From Deltaproteobacteria bacterium (lineage in GTDB: Bacteria > Myxococcota_A > Polyangia > DRWM01 > JAAZOP01): a DNA stretch of 64,000 bases. Positions 1 to 11,072 of this stretch are shown here, piece after piece. Numbering within the stretch: position 1 is the first letter of the stretch; each line of letters starts with the position of its first letter. The notes below the pieces were generated by a model. That model worked only from the letters and a program-made list of their open reading frames with translations, was not told the DNA's origin and made no database searches. The DNA is taken from the NCBI GenBank assembly GCA_016218815.1, contig JACRCX010000021.1:1-64000 (forward strand), read 5' to 3'. The position numbers and the translations under genes are program-made.

Positions 1-102
1 CGCATGGCGCAGGATGTCGGTGCCTCGATCGTCGACATGGATGAAATCTACGAGGGCCACCCGCGCCGCCGGCGGCGTTGACAGCCACACCACTCGCGCC
101 AC
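1..102 (-). CDS. Possible 5' end of a gene leaving the left edge
   Basis: The minus strand is open from a GTG at 102 to base 1 and reads protein-like residues such as VALVDFIHVDD (34 codons). An alternative start is the ATG at 38 in another frame (MSTIEAPTSCAM), which has TAGATT exactly six bases upstream (45-50), a leaderless arrangement seen elsewhere in this window. The two readings exclude each other and too little is visible to identify a family. The gene would be divergent from the lipoprotein at 284. It is a guess that any gene starts here. Confidence 0.25.
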   Translation of the reverse strand, partial: MARVVWLSTPPAARVALVDFIHVDDRGTDILRHA

Positions 103-112
103 CGGGCCACTT

Positions 113-152
113 GTCCCCCTCTGCGTCTCTGCGTCTCTGCGCGAAAATTCCC
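113..152. repeat. Dispersed CTCTGCGTCT-type repeat
   Basis: A 10-bp unit CTCTGCGTCT is tandemly repeated and followed by GCGCGAAAATTCC. Sequences of this kind (and the complementary CGCAGAGACGCAGAG) occur in intergenic DNA of many environmental bacteria. Here it lies upstream of the first plus-strand gene. Related low-complexity copies lie at 1311-1350, 2078-2127 and 31236-31284. Confidence 0.5.
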
Positions 153-283
153 CTGCCGGTCGGCAGAGCGGACGATGCCCCCAGTTGGGGGAATGCACCC
201 ACTGGAAACCGACGGCGGGCGGGAAGGGCGGGAGTGGGGTATACTGGGCGAGCGAGCGGGAAGCGGGGGGAGGAGAGGGAAGG

Positions 284-517
284 ATGAAGCTCAAGCCGTT
301 ACGGAAGGCCGTCGAGGCGAAGTACCCGAACCTGGTGCGCAACGCGTGGCGGGGGGCGTTGGTGGCGGCGTCGATGACGGCGACGTCGCTGGGGGGATGC
401 GGCCCGGGACTGGACTCCCGGTACGTGGACTCGGCCATGGACCACGGGGACCTGGACGGGACGGTGGACGAATGCGATTCGGCGGACAACCCGGAAGCGT
501 GCCGCGAGGCGAGGTAG
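284..517 (+). CDS. Small lipoprotein-like protein, unknown function
   Basis: This 77-residue protein has a basic N-terminus, a short hydrophobic stretch (ALVAASMTATSLGGC) ending in a lipobox-like LGGC near residue 38, and an acidic tail. That suggests export and lipidation, although the n-region is unusually long. A purine-rich ribosome site (AGGAGAGGGAAGG, 271-283) immediately precedes the ATG, which is why I start here rather than at the upstream in-frame codons. No domain is recognisable. It is followed by a palindromic repeat and then another lipoprotein gene in the same direction. Confidence 0.6.
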   Translation: MKLKPLRKAVEAKYPNLVRNAWRGALVAASMTATSLGGCGPGLDSRYVDSAMDHGDLDGTVDECDSADNPEACREAR

Positions 518-542
518 GAGCAACGTCCGGCGTTGTCGCCGG

Positions 543-600
543 AGTGCCATCCTGGCCGAGTCAGCCGCGCCCCGAAGGGCGCGGTCCGGTTCCGGCCAGT
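543..600. repeat. REP-like palindrome, half-copy of the MITE family
   Basis: CCGCGCCCC-GA-AGGGCGCGG forms a strong stem, flanked by CTGGCCG and CGGCCAG inverted ends. The right part (GGTCCGGTTCCGGCCAG) nearly matches the second half of the element at 10949-11072. It sits between two same-strand lipoprotein genes and could also act as a transcript-end hairpin. Confidence 0.6.
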
Positions 601-620
601 CAGCGCAGGGAGGGATGACG

Positions 621-1304
621 ATGCGGGTAGCCGTTGCGTGGATTGCGCTCGTCGTGGGGGGAATGCTCGGCTGCGACGAGGGTGGCGGGAACGTCGCGTG
701 CACGGCGGAGGGGTGCAACAGCTTCTGCCAGTCGCAGGGGTTGGCGGGCGGCACCTGTATCGAGGACGGGTCGTGCGCCTGCACGGGGGACTGGGACGGG
801 GGCGGGGACGGGGACGGGGACGGGTCCCTCGACGAGGTCGGGGCAGGAGACGCCGACGCGGACGCCGATGCCGATGCCGATGCCGACGCGGACGCCGATG
901 CCGATGCCGACGCGGACTCGGGGGATCCGCTGGAGCCGTACCGGCAGCAATGCGTGGACGCGATCAACCGGTACCGTGCGACGGAGGGGAAGGCGCCGTA
1001 CTCGCGGTGGCGCGAGGCGGAGACGTGCACGGACGGGGAGGCGCGCAGCGACAGCGAGACGGGGACGGCGCACGGAGCGTTCGGCTCGTGCGGGGAGTGG
1101 GCGCAGAACGAGTGTCCCCGATGGGGCTCGCTGGAGGACACGGTGACGGGGTGTCTGGCGCAGATGTGGGCGGAGGGGCCCGGGGAGCCGTTCAGCGAGC
1201 ACGGGCACTACATCAACATGAGCTCGACGAGCTACTCGCGGGTCGTGTGCGGGTTCTACACGACGTCGGGCGGAGAGGTCTGGGCGATCCAGAACTTCCA
1301 GTAG
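621..1304 (+). CDS. CAP/SCP-domain lipoprotein with Asp-Ala spacer
   Basis: The 227-residue product starts with a lipoprotein signal (VVGGMLGC), then a short Cys-rich segment, an Asp-Ala tract of about 25 residues (bases 848-925), and a C-terminal CAP (cysteine-rich secretory protein/SCP) domain. The domain shows CVDAINRYRA, TGTAHGAFG, WAQNECP and HGHYINMSS, the His and NM positions typical of the CAP cavity. CAP proteins are extracellular and their bacterial roles are mostly undefined. AGGGAGGG at 607-614 abuts the ATG at 615 but is well spaced from the ATG at 621, so I prefer 621. A clear paralogue lies at 15553-16668. Confidence 0.85.
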   Translation: MRVAVAWIALVVGGMLGCDEGGGNVACTAEGCNSFCQSQGLAGGTCIEDGSCACTGDWDGGGDGDGDGSLDEVGAGDADADADADADADADADADADADSGDPLEPYRQQCVDAINRYRATEGKAPYSRWREAETCTDGEARSDSETGTAHGAFGSCGEWAQNECPRWGSLEDTVTGCLAQMWAEGPGEPFSEHGHYINMSSTSYSRVVCGFYTTSGGEVWAIQNFQ

Positions 1305-1310
1305 GGCGGG

Positions 1311-1350
1311 GTTTCGCGCAAAGGGGCGCGAAGAGGCAAAGAAGTCTCAA
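1311..1350. repeat. Dispersed CGCAAAGG-type repeat
   Basis: The segment TTTCGCGCAAAGGGGCGCG followed by AAGAGGCAAAG is repeated almost exactly at 2078-2127. Both copies lie in short intergenic gaps flanking the cupredoxin-like gene. Confidence 0.55.
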
Positions 1351-1456
1351 AGGGGGGGGCGGAGCGGTGGGGGCGGACTCCGGGCCCGCGGCCCTGGTGC
1401 ACAAACCTGGACGGCAAGGTTTGCCAACGTTGGCGGGTTCGGGGTGTTGGGGAAAA

Positions 1457-1912
1457 CTACTTCGCGAGCAGGGCGGCGCTCATGCCCAGCCCGAAGTGGT
1501 GCTCGACCTCGCCGTCGGGCTCGGTTTCGGCGAGATTGCAGATGATGACGTAGCGGCCGGGTGCGAGGTCGAGGGTGATGTCACCCTCCGCGCCGGGCTC
1601 GATGTCCTCGACTTCCCCGACGACTTCGATTCCCTCGGCCTCCTCGTCCACGTCGCCGGCCTCGTCGAGCGGCAGGGCGCTGGGCGATAGGTCGGTACGC
1701 AGGACGACGAATTCGTGCAGGTCTTCTCCGCGGTTCTCGGCCAGGAAGCGCACCATTCCGGCGGGCACCGTGGTGCGATCGAGGGAGATCGAGAACTCGT
1801 GCAACCCGACCGAGACGGTGCTGACCGAGGAGTCCTCGGCGCACCCGGCCAGCGCGAGCAGCGGTATCGCCGCAACGGCCGGCAACCACGAACTTGTTCC
1901 GTGCCTCTTCAT
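1457..1912 (-). CDS. Cupredoxin-like lipoprotein
   Basis: This 151-residue protein has a lipoprotein signal (IPLLALAGC) and a beta-rich domain with the arrangement expected of a type 1 copper protein: a His in LHEFVVL, then YVIICNL (Cys), EHHF (His) and GLGM (Met). Copper binding and electron transfer or copper handling in the envelope are therefore likely but inferred. An acidic insertion (DEAGDVDEEAEGIEV) separates the first His from the C-terminal ligand loop. GGAGGT at 1918-1923 is five bases from the ATG. The gene lies between two copies of the CGCAAAGG repeat and is transcribed alone. Confidence 0.75.
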   Translation of the reverse strand: MKRHGTSSWLPAVAAIPLLALAGCAEDSSVSTVSVGLHEFSISLDRTTVPAGMVRFLAENRGEDLHEFVVLRTDLSPSALPLDEAGDVDEEAEGIEVVGEVEDIEPGAEGDITLDLAPGRYVIICNLAETEPDGEVEHHFGLGMSAALLAK

Positions 1913-2077
1913 CGGACACCTCCATTGGCTCCATTGAGGCGGAGCCTGTGAAATCCCGGTGGGGCTCCGTCCGCGCGACGACTCCCCGCGATCGGCCTTC
2001 GACGCCCTCCCATGGGTCCCGCATCGGTGCGCGGGCGGGACCCGGTGTTGGAGGGGGAGCATGTTTCGGGCCAGAGT

Positions 2078-2127
2078 AGGGTTTCGCGCAAAGGGACGCG
2101 AAGAGGCAAAGGACGCAAAGGGGGGGA
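2078..2127. repeat. Dispersed CGCAAAGG-type repeat, second copy
   Basis: The stretch GTTTCGCGCAAAGGGACGCG followed by AAGAGGCAAAGGACG matches the copy at 1311-1350 and ends in a G run. It lies just downstream of the transglutaminase operon. Confidence 0.55.
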
Positions 2128-2132
2128 GGGGC

Positions 2133-4292
2133 TCAGGAGCGGTGGAGGGCGCGGGAGACGTCGTGGACCAGGGCGCGGCGGTCGGGGGGGCGGAGGAGGT
2201 GGCCGCCAAAGCGGGCGGCGGCGTAGCGGTGGACGGCGACGCGGGTCGCGTCGGCGAGGGCTGGGCCGTGGCGGACGGCGCGCTCGGCCAGACGCTCGGC
2301 CGGTTCGTGCACGGCGCGTTCGATGCCTTCGGCGCGCAGGACGCGCTCCAGATCGCCCAGGAGTCGGCGGGCTTCGGCGAGGGAGCGGACGTCGATGGCG
2401 GAGCGGGGAAGACCGGTGCGAGGAGAGAGGGCGCGGACGCGGCGGCGCCAGTGACGGCGGAGAAGGAGGACGCCGGCGACGGCGGCGGCGAGGGAGGCGA
2501 GGGTGATGAGGGCGGTGCGGCGGTCGCGAGCGAAGGCGACGGCGCCGTCCTTGATCCAGCGCAAGCCTTCGCCGAGGGCACGAAGGATGCCGAGCTGCCG
2601 GGGGACGTCGAAGGCGATGACGTGCCGCTGCCAGGCCGTGCGCATGGCGTCCAGGACATCGGCGAGCCAGCCGAAGAAGCCGCCGGTGCGGGTGACCTCG
2701 GCGGCCTCTCCCGGCGGGGTGGCGTCGTAGACGACCCAGCCCTGGCCGGGGAGCTCGACTTCGGCCCAGGAGTGGGCGTCGGATTGGCGCACGACAAGGT
2801 AGCCGCCGACGTCGTTCCAGTGCCCTCCCAGGAAGCCGGAGACGTTGCGGGCGCGGAGGCCGGCGGCGCGGGCGAGGATGGTCATGGCGGAGGAGAAGTA
2901 CTCGCAGTAGCCCTCCTTCCAGCGGAAGAGGAAGTCCTCCAGGGGCCGGGGTCCGGCGTCGGCGTGGGTGGAGCGGGTGTAGCGGAAGTTGGAGCGGAGC
3001 CAATCGAGGATGACGTCCGCGCGGGCGCGGGGATCGTCCAGACCCGCAGTCAGGCGGCGGGCGAGTTCCTGGAGGCGCTGGGGCTCGGGGGGAAGCATGC
3101 GGTAGGGATCTTCGGGGACGGCGGGCTTGCGTCGACCGGCCTCGGGCGTGCGCGGTCCGTCGGGCCAGCGGCCGACGAGGGCTTCGAAGAAGACGCCTTC
3201 CTCGCCGGACTCGCGATAGGCGACGGTGCCGTCGGCTTCCCAGGAGAGGGGGGAGACGACGGCGCGCGGGCTGCGGGGTTTGGGGCCGCGGAAGCGGAAG
3301 GCGCGGGTGCCCGCCGGGAGGAAGAGGAGTCGGGGGTCGAAGGGTTCCTGGAGGACGCGGACGGTGAACTGGTTTTCGGGCCTGGGGCCCGGAACGGCGA
3401 GGCCGTAGTCGGGCGGGAGCTCGACGGGGGGCGGGCCGGCGGGATCGGTGGTGCGGGTCCAGGCGCGGCCGTCGTAGGTGTCGAAGGTCGTGCCGCGGAA
3501 GAGGAGGGTGGCGAGGTGCGCGGACGACGGGGCGCCGTCGGGGAACTCCACGCGCATGACGGGCGTGCGATCGTCGGCGAGGGGGACGAGGTCGCCGAGC
3601 TCCATGCGGTTGGAGAAGCCGATGAGGAAGCTGCCGCCGGCCCGGCCGGCGAGGAGGCCGAAGCCGAGGCGCGGGAGGGCGATGAAGAAGAGCGCGGTCA
3701 AGGCGAGGAGGGGGAGGGAGCTGGCGAGGAGGACCGCGAGAAAGCCCGGGGTGGCGACGCGCCGGGTGCGCAGGACGCGGGCGAGGGTCTGGTCGTCGCG
3801 TCCGCCTTCGGGGGTGCCGGCGTACTTCTGTTCGATCTCGCGGCGCAGGTGGAGGAGGGTGAGGAGGAGCGGGGCGAGAGCGACGAAGAAGAGGAGGAGG
3901 ACGGCGTACTTGAGGCCGCTGAAGAGGATGGTGGCCAGGGCGACGTGGCCGAGGGCGAGGAAGGCGATCTGCTCCTGATCGCGGGAGGTGGCGCGGTTGA
4001 ACAGCTTGTGGAGCTGGAGGTAGAGGGCGAGGCGAGCGGTGACGGGGATGAGGGGAGCGCCGCCGGCGGCGGCGGCAAGCGAGAGGCCGACGACGCAGAC
4101 GGCGGCGACGGTCCAGGCGCGCTGCCAGCGGCGGGATTCCATCCACGCGCGGGGGACGGCGAGGGCGGTGACGAAGGCGACGGGGACGGCGAGGGAGACG
4201 AGAGGGCCCGCGGCCCCGGCGAGAGCGAGGACGGCGAGGCCGATGGCGGCGAAGCCGAGGAGGACGACCTCCTGGATGCGTCGGAACCTCAT
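2133..4292 (-). CDS. TgpA-like membrane transglutaminase (DUF3488-TGc-DUF4129 type)
   Basis: The 719-residue protein has several N-terminal membrane helices (about residues 5-180), a large periplasmic region, a transglutaminase core and a C-terminal helix followed by a cytoplasmic tail. The Cys-His-Asp triad is visible as EGYCEYFSSAM, SDAHSWAEV and WVVYDATPP. Length and order match the TgpA/YebA family, whose members act on unknown envelope substrates. Its ATG overlaps the stop of the DUF58 gene by four bases (ATGA), so it is the third gene of a coupled MoxR-DUF58-TgpA operon, a combination found widely in bacteria. Confidence 0.9.
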   Translation of the reverse strand: MRFRRIQEVVLLGFAAIGLAVLALAGAAGPLVSLAVPVAFVTALAVPRAWMESRRWQRAWTVAAVCVVGLSLAAAAGGAPLIPVTARLALYLQLHKLFNRATSRDQEQIAFLALGHVALATILFSGLKYAVLLLFFVALAPLLLTLLHLRREIEQKYAGTPEGGRDDQTLARVLRTRRVATPGFLAVLLASSLPLLALTALFFIALPRLGFGLLAGRAGGSFLIGFSNRMELGDLVPLADDRTPVMRVEFPDGAPSSAHLATLLFRGTTFDTYDGRAWTRTTDPAGPPPVELPPDYGLAVPGPRPENQFTVRVLQEPFDPRLLFLPAGTRAFRFRGPKPRSPRAVVSPLSWEADGTVAYRESGEEGVFFEALVGRWPDGPRTPEAGRRKPAVPEDPYRMLPPEPQRLQELARRLTAGLDDPRARADVILDWLRSNFRYTRSTHADAGPRPLEDFLFRWKEGYCEYFSSAMTILARAAGLRARNVSGFLGGHWNDVGGYLVVRQSDAHSWAEVELPGQGWVVYDATPPGEAAEVTRTGGFFGWLADVLDAMRTAWQRHVIAFDVPRQLGILRALGEGLRWIKDGAVAFARDRRTALITLASLAAAVAGVLLLRRHWRRRVRALSPRTGLPRSAIDVRSLAEARRLLGDLERVLRAEGIERAVHEPAERLAERAVRHGPALADATRVAVHRYAAARFGGHLLRPPDRRALVHDVSRALHRS

Positions 4293-5401
4293 CGCGCCGC
4301 CTCCGGCGGCGGGGGAGTGCGGTGGAGCGGTGGAGCGGTGGAGCGGTGGGGGGGGGGCGCGGGGGTGGAACCGGTCGGGAGGCGGCCGCCCTTCGACGAG
4401 CTCAGGGCAGCGCCGCGGGCGGCCAGGGCCTGTTCGGGGGGCTCGCGCAGGACGGGGAGGAGGGCGAGGAAGGCGAGGAGGGAGCGGGAGCGGGAGGCCG
4501 GGGAGGGGCCGATGCCGCCGTCGGCGGTGACGATGCGGATGGTGGCGGCGCGGGAGCGAGCGGCCTCGAGGACGAGCCAGGCGGCGCGGGAGATCTCGCG
4601 TTCGATGCGGGCCTCCTCGCGGGCGGAGTCCTCGGGGGTGACGGCCGTGGCGGCGATGCGGTTATCGATGCGGATCTCGACGCGGCGCGACTCGTCGGCG
4701 GCGCGATCGGCGACGAGGAGGGCGCCGATCTTCGCGGAGAGGCGCCACCGGATGAGGCGCGGGTCGTCGCCGTCGACGAAGCGGCGGGGATCGAGGAGCT
4801 CGGCGCCGGTGCCGCGTCGCTCGACGCGAGCCGCGTCGTCCGCGCCGTGCTCGGCCTCGGGACGTGCGCCGTCGGCGATCGGCTCGGGATACGCCAAAAC
4901 CTCGGCGGGGGCGTCGATCACGCGGGACTTCACGAAGAGGCCGAAGGGGAACTTCGTGCGCAGCTCGTAGCCGCGGAAACGGAAGCGGCCGCGGCGGGGG
5001 AAGACGAAGGGGTAGGTCGTGGCCTGTTCGCGGCCCGCGGAGACCTTGAGGTAGAAACAGCGGCGCATGGTGACGTGGCCGTCGATGAGGTCCTCGACCT
5101 CGACGGCGTAGGAGGGGTAGCCCTTGGGGTTGCGGACGCGGATCTCGATCGGGGTGCGGCGGCCGGCGACAATGGAGAGGGGCGGGGTGCGGGTGATGTC
5201 GAGCTTGCGCAGGACGGCTTCGGAGAGGACGCCGGAGAGGATGATCAGGGAGACGAGGAGGGAGAGGAGGAGGTAGAGGAGGTTGTTCTGGGTGTTGATG
5301 GCGGCGAGGCCGATGCCGAGGGTTATTCCGAAGTACCAGCGTCCCTCGCGCGTGAACCGGAGGCGGCGGCGGGAGGCGCGGAGGCGGGCGAGGAGGGTCA
5401 C
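4289..5401 (-). CDS. DUF58 family membrane-associated protein
   Basis: This 370-residue protein begins with two membrane helices (YFGITLGIGLA, LLYLLLSLLVSLIIL) and contains the DUF58 region with GYELRTKFPFGLF and DDPRLIRWRLSAK, motifs typical of vWA-like partners of MoxR ATPases. It starts at GTG 5401, inside a GTGA overlap with the MoxR stop, and ends in an ATGA overlap with the transglutaminase start. The last 35 or so residues are unlike the family: they are translated from a CTTCGACGAGCTCAGGGC repeat and a GCGGTGGA tandem repeat, giving a Pro/His-rich tail (HRSTAPPLHRTPPPPE). Confidence 0.85.
   Translation of the reverse strand: MTLLARLRASRRRLRFTREGRWYFGITLGIGLAAINTQNNLLYLLLSLLVSLIILSGVLSEAVLRKLDITRTPPLSIVAGRRTPIEIRVRNPKGYPSYAVEVEDLIDGHVTMRRCFYLKVSAGREQATTYPFVFPRRGRFRFRGYELRTKFPFGLFVKSRVIDAPAEVLAYPEPIADGARPEAEHGADDAARVERRGTGAELLDPRRFVDGDDPRLIRWRLSAKIGALLVADRAADESRRVEIRIDNRIAATAVTPEDSAREEARIEREISRAAWLVLEAARSRAATIRIVTADGGIGPSPASRSRSLLAFLALLPVLREPPEQALAARGAALSSSKGGRLPTGSTPAPPPHRSTAPPLHRTPPPPEAAR
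4319..4352. repeat. GCGGTGGA tandem repeat inside the DUF58 gene
   Basis: An 8-bp unit GCGGTGGA is repeated about four times and is read as the Pro/His-rich tail of the DUF58 protein. A second copy lies at 22662-22701, and a related CCTCTCCACCTCTCC form at 31396-31430 and 57459-57500. Confidence 0.7.
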
Positions 5402-6378
5402 GTGGGCACGGGGACGGAAGCGAGGATGCGGCGCAGGGCGTCTTCGGAGTAGGCGCGACCGTCCTCGGGCATGCCGCCGGGGGGATGGAGGCGATGGGCG
5501 AGGACGGGGAGGAAGCAGCGCTGCACGTCGTCCGGCACGCAGTAGTCGCGGGCCTCGGCCAGCGCGCGGGCCCGCGCGGCCAGGACGAGGGACATCGCGC
5601 CGCGAGGAGAGGCGCCGATGGAGAAGACGCCGCCCTGGCGGGTGCGCAGGACGAGGGTATGGACGTAGGAGAGCAGGGAGTCCTCGAAGCGCACGGTAGC
5701 GACCGTGCGCTGAAGGGAGACGAGGTCGGTGGCGGAGCAGGCCTGGGAGACCTGTCGCAGGGCGTCCTCGTTGGAGTGGCCGGCCATGAGCTGGAGCTCG
5801 GCTTCGGGCGCGGGGTAGCCCATGACGACGCGCATCAGGAAGCGATCGAGCTGGGATTCGGGGAGGGGGTAGGTGCCGACGATCTCGAGGGGGTTCTGGG
5901 TGGCGACGACGAGGAAGGGCTCGGGAAGGGGGCGCGTGGCGCCGTCTGCCGTGACCTGTCGATCGCTCATGGCTTCCAGGAGAGCGCTCTGGGTCTTGGG
6001 GGTGGCGCGGTTGATCTCGTCGGCGAGGAGGACGTTGGCGAAGATGGGGCCGGGGTGGAAGCGAAACTCCTGGGTCGTCTGGTCGTAGACGGCGACGCCG
6101 AGGATATCGGAGGGGAGGAGGTCGCTGGTGAACTGGATGCGGCGGAAGGAACCGGCGATGGCCTTGGCGAGGGTGCGGGCCAGGGTGGTCTTGCCGACGC
6201 CGGGGACGTCCTCGACCAGGAGGTGGCCGCCGGCGACGAGGCAAGTGACGGCGACGCGGATGACGTCGTCCTTGCCGAGGATGACGTGCCGGATCTCGCG
6301 TTCGATGCGCGTGATGAGCTGATGCGCGGAGAGGGCATCGAGGAGAGGTGCGACGGAGACGGGGCGGTTGACGGCCAT
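5398..6378 (-). CDS. MoxR family AAA+ ATPase
   Basis: A 326-residue AAA+ ATPase of normal MoxR length. Walker A is VPGVGKTTLA (about residue 59), Walker B is LLADEINRATPKTQ, sensor region VVATQNPLE, and PLPESQLDRF is the classic MoxR signature. MoxR proteins act as chaperone-like remodelling factors for vWA/DUF58 partners. It heads the operon with the coupled DUF58 and transglutaminase genes. A GGAG five bases upstream supports the ATG at 6378. Confidence 0.92.
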   Translation of the reverse strand: MAVNRPVSVAPLLDALSAHQLITRIEREIRHVILGKDDVIRVAVTCLVAGGHLLVEDVPGVGKTTLARTLAKAIAGSFRRIQFTSDLLPSDILGVAVYDQTTQEFRFHPGPIFANVLLADEINRATPKTQSALLEAMSDRQVTADGATRPLPEPFLVVATQNPLEIVGTYPLPESQLDRFLMRVVMGYPAPEAELQLMAGHSNEDALRQVSQACSATDLVSLQRTVATVRFEDSLLSYVHTLVLRTRQGGVFSIGASPRGAMSLVLAARARALAEARDYCVPDDVQRCFLPVLAHRLHPPGGMPEDGRAYSEDALRRILASVPVPT

Positions 6379-6412
6379 CGATGCTCCGGGGCGGCGAGCG
6401 AGGGGCGCCGCG

Positions 6413-6616
6413 CTAGTCGTCCTTTCCGCGGGGATCGGGTTCGTCGGAATCCTCGGTGACGCTGGGGAACTTCATGATGTCCTTGCGGGCAATCTTCCAG
6501 GCCTTCTGGACGATCCAGGAGAGGGAGCGATCCTGGCGTGCGGCTTCGGTCTGGATCTCCTGGAGCATGTCTTCCGGAAAATAGAGGCTCTGCTTGCGCT
6601 TGTCGGAACCGGTCAT
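6413..6616 (-). CDS. Small ribbon-helix-helix-like protein (TIGR04563-like)
   Basis: This 67-residue protein has KQSLYFPEDMLQEIQ followed by RQDRSLSWIVQKAWKIAR, the strand-helix-helix pattern of CopG/MetJ-type folds. It resembles the TIGR04563 family of small proteins known from myxobacteria, whose function is not established. GGGGAGGAC precedes the ATG. A good sigma-70-like promoter lies at 6670-6698, so it probably has its own transcript, which may run on into the MoxR operon 34 bases downstream. Confidence 0.8.
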   Translation of the reverse strand: MTGSDKRKQSLYFPEDMLQEIQTEAARQDRSLSWIVQKAWKIARKDIMKFPSVTEDSDEPDPRGKDD

Positions 6617-6669
6617 GATGTCCTCCCCGTCTCGAGCGGGTCGGCGCCCGTGCGCCGCCGATGTGTGGT

Positions 6670-6698
6670 AGTGTATGGAAGGAGAGCCGGGGCGTCAA
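6670..6698 (-). promoter_or_regulatory. Sigma-70-like promoter of the RHH gene
   Basis: On the minus strand TTGACG (6693-6698) is separated by 17 bases from TACACT (6670-6675). Transcription would start near 6662, leaving a leader of about 45 bases before the ATG at 6616. Match quality and spacing are good; function is inferred. Confidence 0.5.
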
Positions 6699-6707
6699 CA
6701 GGAGGAG

Positions 6708-6750
6708 TTGTTGGTTGTTGGTGGGTCGATCGGGTCGAGTTGTTGGTCCG
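6708..6750. repeat. Dispersed GTTGTTGGTTGTTGG repeat
   Basis: An AT-richer island (GTTGTTGGTTGTTGGTGGG ... GTTGTTGGTCCGG) in the gap between divergent genes. Its complement, CCAACAACCAA with CCGGACCAACAA, recurs at 44487-44554, 49126-49168, 51546-51592 and 58621-58690. Confidence 0.6.
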
Positions 6751-6760
6751 GAGGTGTGAC

Positions 6761-8053
6761 GTGAAGACGATGCGGGTTTGGGGGTGGATCGGGGGGGTGG
6801 TGGCGGCGGTGGTCGTGGGGGTGGGGGTGGTGGCGGCGCAGGAGGGGGGGAGAGCGCGGGATGTGCGGAACGATCCGGAGGCGTTGTTCCGGCGGGTATT
6901 TTCGCACATCGAGGATTCGTACGTCGACGAGGTCACGCCGGGGGAGCTGTACTACGGGGCGATCCGGGGGATGGTGCGGGCGTTGGATCCCCATTCGGAC
7001 TTCCTGGATCCGGAGGCGTACCGGGCGTTCCAGGACGACCTGTCGGGGATCTACGGCGGCGCGGGGTTCCAGGTGGAGTACCGGGGGGGGAGCTACATCG
7101 TGGTGAAGGTATTTCCCGATTCGCCGGCGGAGCGGCTGGGCATCGATGAGGGGGACGTGCTGCTCGAGGTGAACGGGGAGCCGTTGTTCGGGCTGGCGAT
7201 GAGCGAGATCGTGACGAAGATGCGGGGGGCGGTGGGGACGGTGCTGGAGGTGCGGCTGCGGCGGGGGGAGGAGGAGCCGCGGACGATCCGGCTGGTGCGG
7301 CAGACGGTGGAGATGCCGACGGTGTCGGCGGAGTTCCTGGAGCCGGGGTACGCGCTGGTGCGGATCCACTATTTCCACGAGGACGCGGCGGCGACGCTGG
7401 ACGAGGAGCTGCGGACGCTGGACGCGCGGAGTCCGCAGGGGCTCAAGGGAGCGATCCTGGACGTGCGGGACAATCCTGGGGGAGTGGTGGACGAGGCGGT
7501 GGGGATCGCGGACCTGTTCCTGGCGAGCGGGGTGATCGTGTCGACGCGGGGGAAGGCGGAGGGGGAGAACGACGAGGACGACGCGGGGCCGGGGCAGCGG
7601 TGGGAGTCGTTGCCGGTGGCGGTGGTGGTGAACGCGTACACGGCGTCATCGGCGGAGATCCTGGCGGGGGCGTTGCACGACAACGGTCGGGCGGTGGTGG
7701 TGGGGGCGCAGACGTTCGGGAAGGGGACGGTGCAGCGGTTGCTGGAGCTGTTGGACGGGTCGGCGTTGCGGTTGACGGTGGCGCGGCTGTACACGCCGGC
7801 GGGGACGGCGATCCAGGGGAACGGGATCGTGCCGGACCTGACGGTGGGGGACGCGGAGGAGCCGGGGGGGCTTTCTCCGCCGTTGCGGGAGGATGATCTG
7901 CCGGGGGCGTTGGGTGGGGGAGAGGGCGAGGGGGAGGCGGTGCTTTTCGATTCGGCGGCGAGCATCGATGATCTGGCGGTGCGGCTGGCGTATCAGCAGC
8001 TGAGGTTGGAGGAGAGGCGCCAACCGAGGGTGGGGCGGGAGGCGATGCCGTAG
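6761..8053 (+). CDS. S41 family C-terminal processing peptidase (CtpA/Prc-like)
   Basis: This 430-residue protein has an N-terminal signal or anchor helix (WIGGVVAAVVVGVGVVAA), a PDZ domain (IYGGAGFQVEYRGG to VTKMRGAVGT, about residues 85-170) and an S41 protease domain. The catalytic Ser is in YTASSAEILAG and the Lys in TFGKGTVQ, the Ser-Lys dyad of the family. Such proteases trim C-termini of periplasmic or secreted proteins. GGAGGT (6750-6755) is five bases before GTG 6761, so I use that start; ATG 6770 is a poorer fit. Confidence 0.92.
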   Translation: MKTMRVWGWIGGVVAAVVVGVGVVAAQEGGRARDVRNDPEALFRRVFSHIEDSYVDEVTPGELYYGAIRGMVRALDPHSDFLDPEAYRAFQDDLSGIYGGAGFQVEYRGGSYIVVKVFPDSPAERLGIDEGDVLLEVNGEPLFGLAMSEIVTKMRGAVGTVLEVRLRRGEEEPRTIRLVRQTVEMPTVSAEFLEPGYALVRIHYFHEDAAATLDEELRTLDARSPQGLKGAILDVRDNPGGVVDEAVGIADLFLASGVIVSTRGKAEGENDEDDAGPGQRWESLPVAVVVNAYTASSAEILAGALHDNGRAVVVGAQTFGKGTVQRLLELLDGSALRLTVARLYTPAGTAIQGNGIVPDLTVGDAEEPGGLSPPLREDDLPGALGGGEGEGEAVLFDSAASIDDLAVRLAYQQLRLEERRQPRVGREAMP

Positions 8054-8089
8054 GGGGGGGTCGCCCGGGATTGCGAGCGGTCGTAGGGG

Positions 8090-10938
<2,849 letters not shown>

Positions 10939-10948
10939 ACTTCCTCAA

Positions 10949-11072
10949 CAACGGCCCGCCATGTAGCCGGACTTCCGTATCCGAACCGCGGGCTTCAGCC
11001 CGCGGCTCGCCCGACCGACGGAGCCGCGCCCTGAAGGGCGCGGTTCGGTTCCGGGCAGATAGCGGGCCGTTG
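10949..11072. mobile_element. 124-bp MITE with perfect TIRs and 8-bp TSD
   Basis: The ends CAACGGCCCGC (10949-10959) and GCGGGCCGTTG (11062-11072) are perfect inverted repeats. They are flanked by identical 8-bp sequences TTCCTCAA at 10941-10948 and 11073-11080. Inside are two perfect palindromes, CCGCGGGCT-TC-AGCCCGCGG (10986-11005) and CCGCGCCCT-GA-AGGGCGCGG (11024-11043). There is no coding capacity, so it would depend on a transposase elsewhere. Removing the element and one TSD restores a short natural end to the gene at 10995-11372. Confidence 0.85.

Noticed and set aside
1959..4970. Long plus-strand frame of 1003 codons across the transglutaminase and DUF58 genes
   Set aside because: Its product is Glu/Gly/Ala-rich shadow sequence; the minus-strand genes have catalytic motifs and coupled starts.
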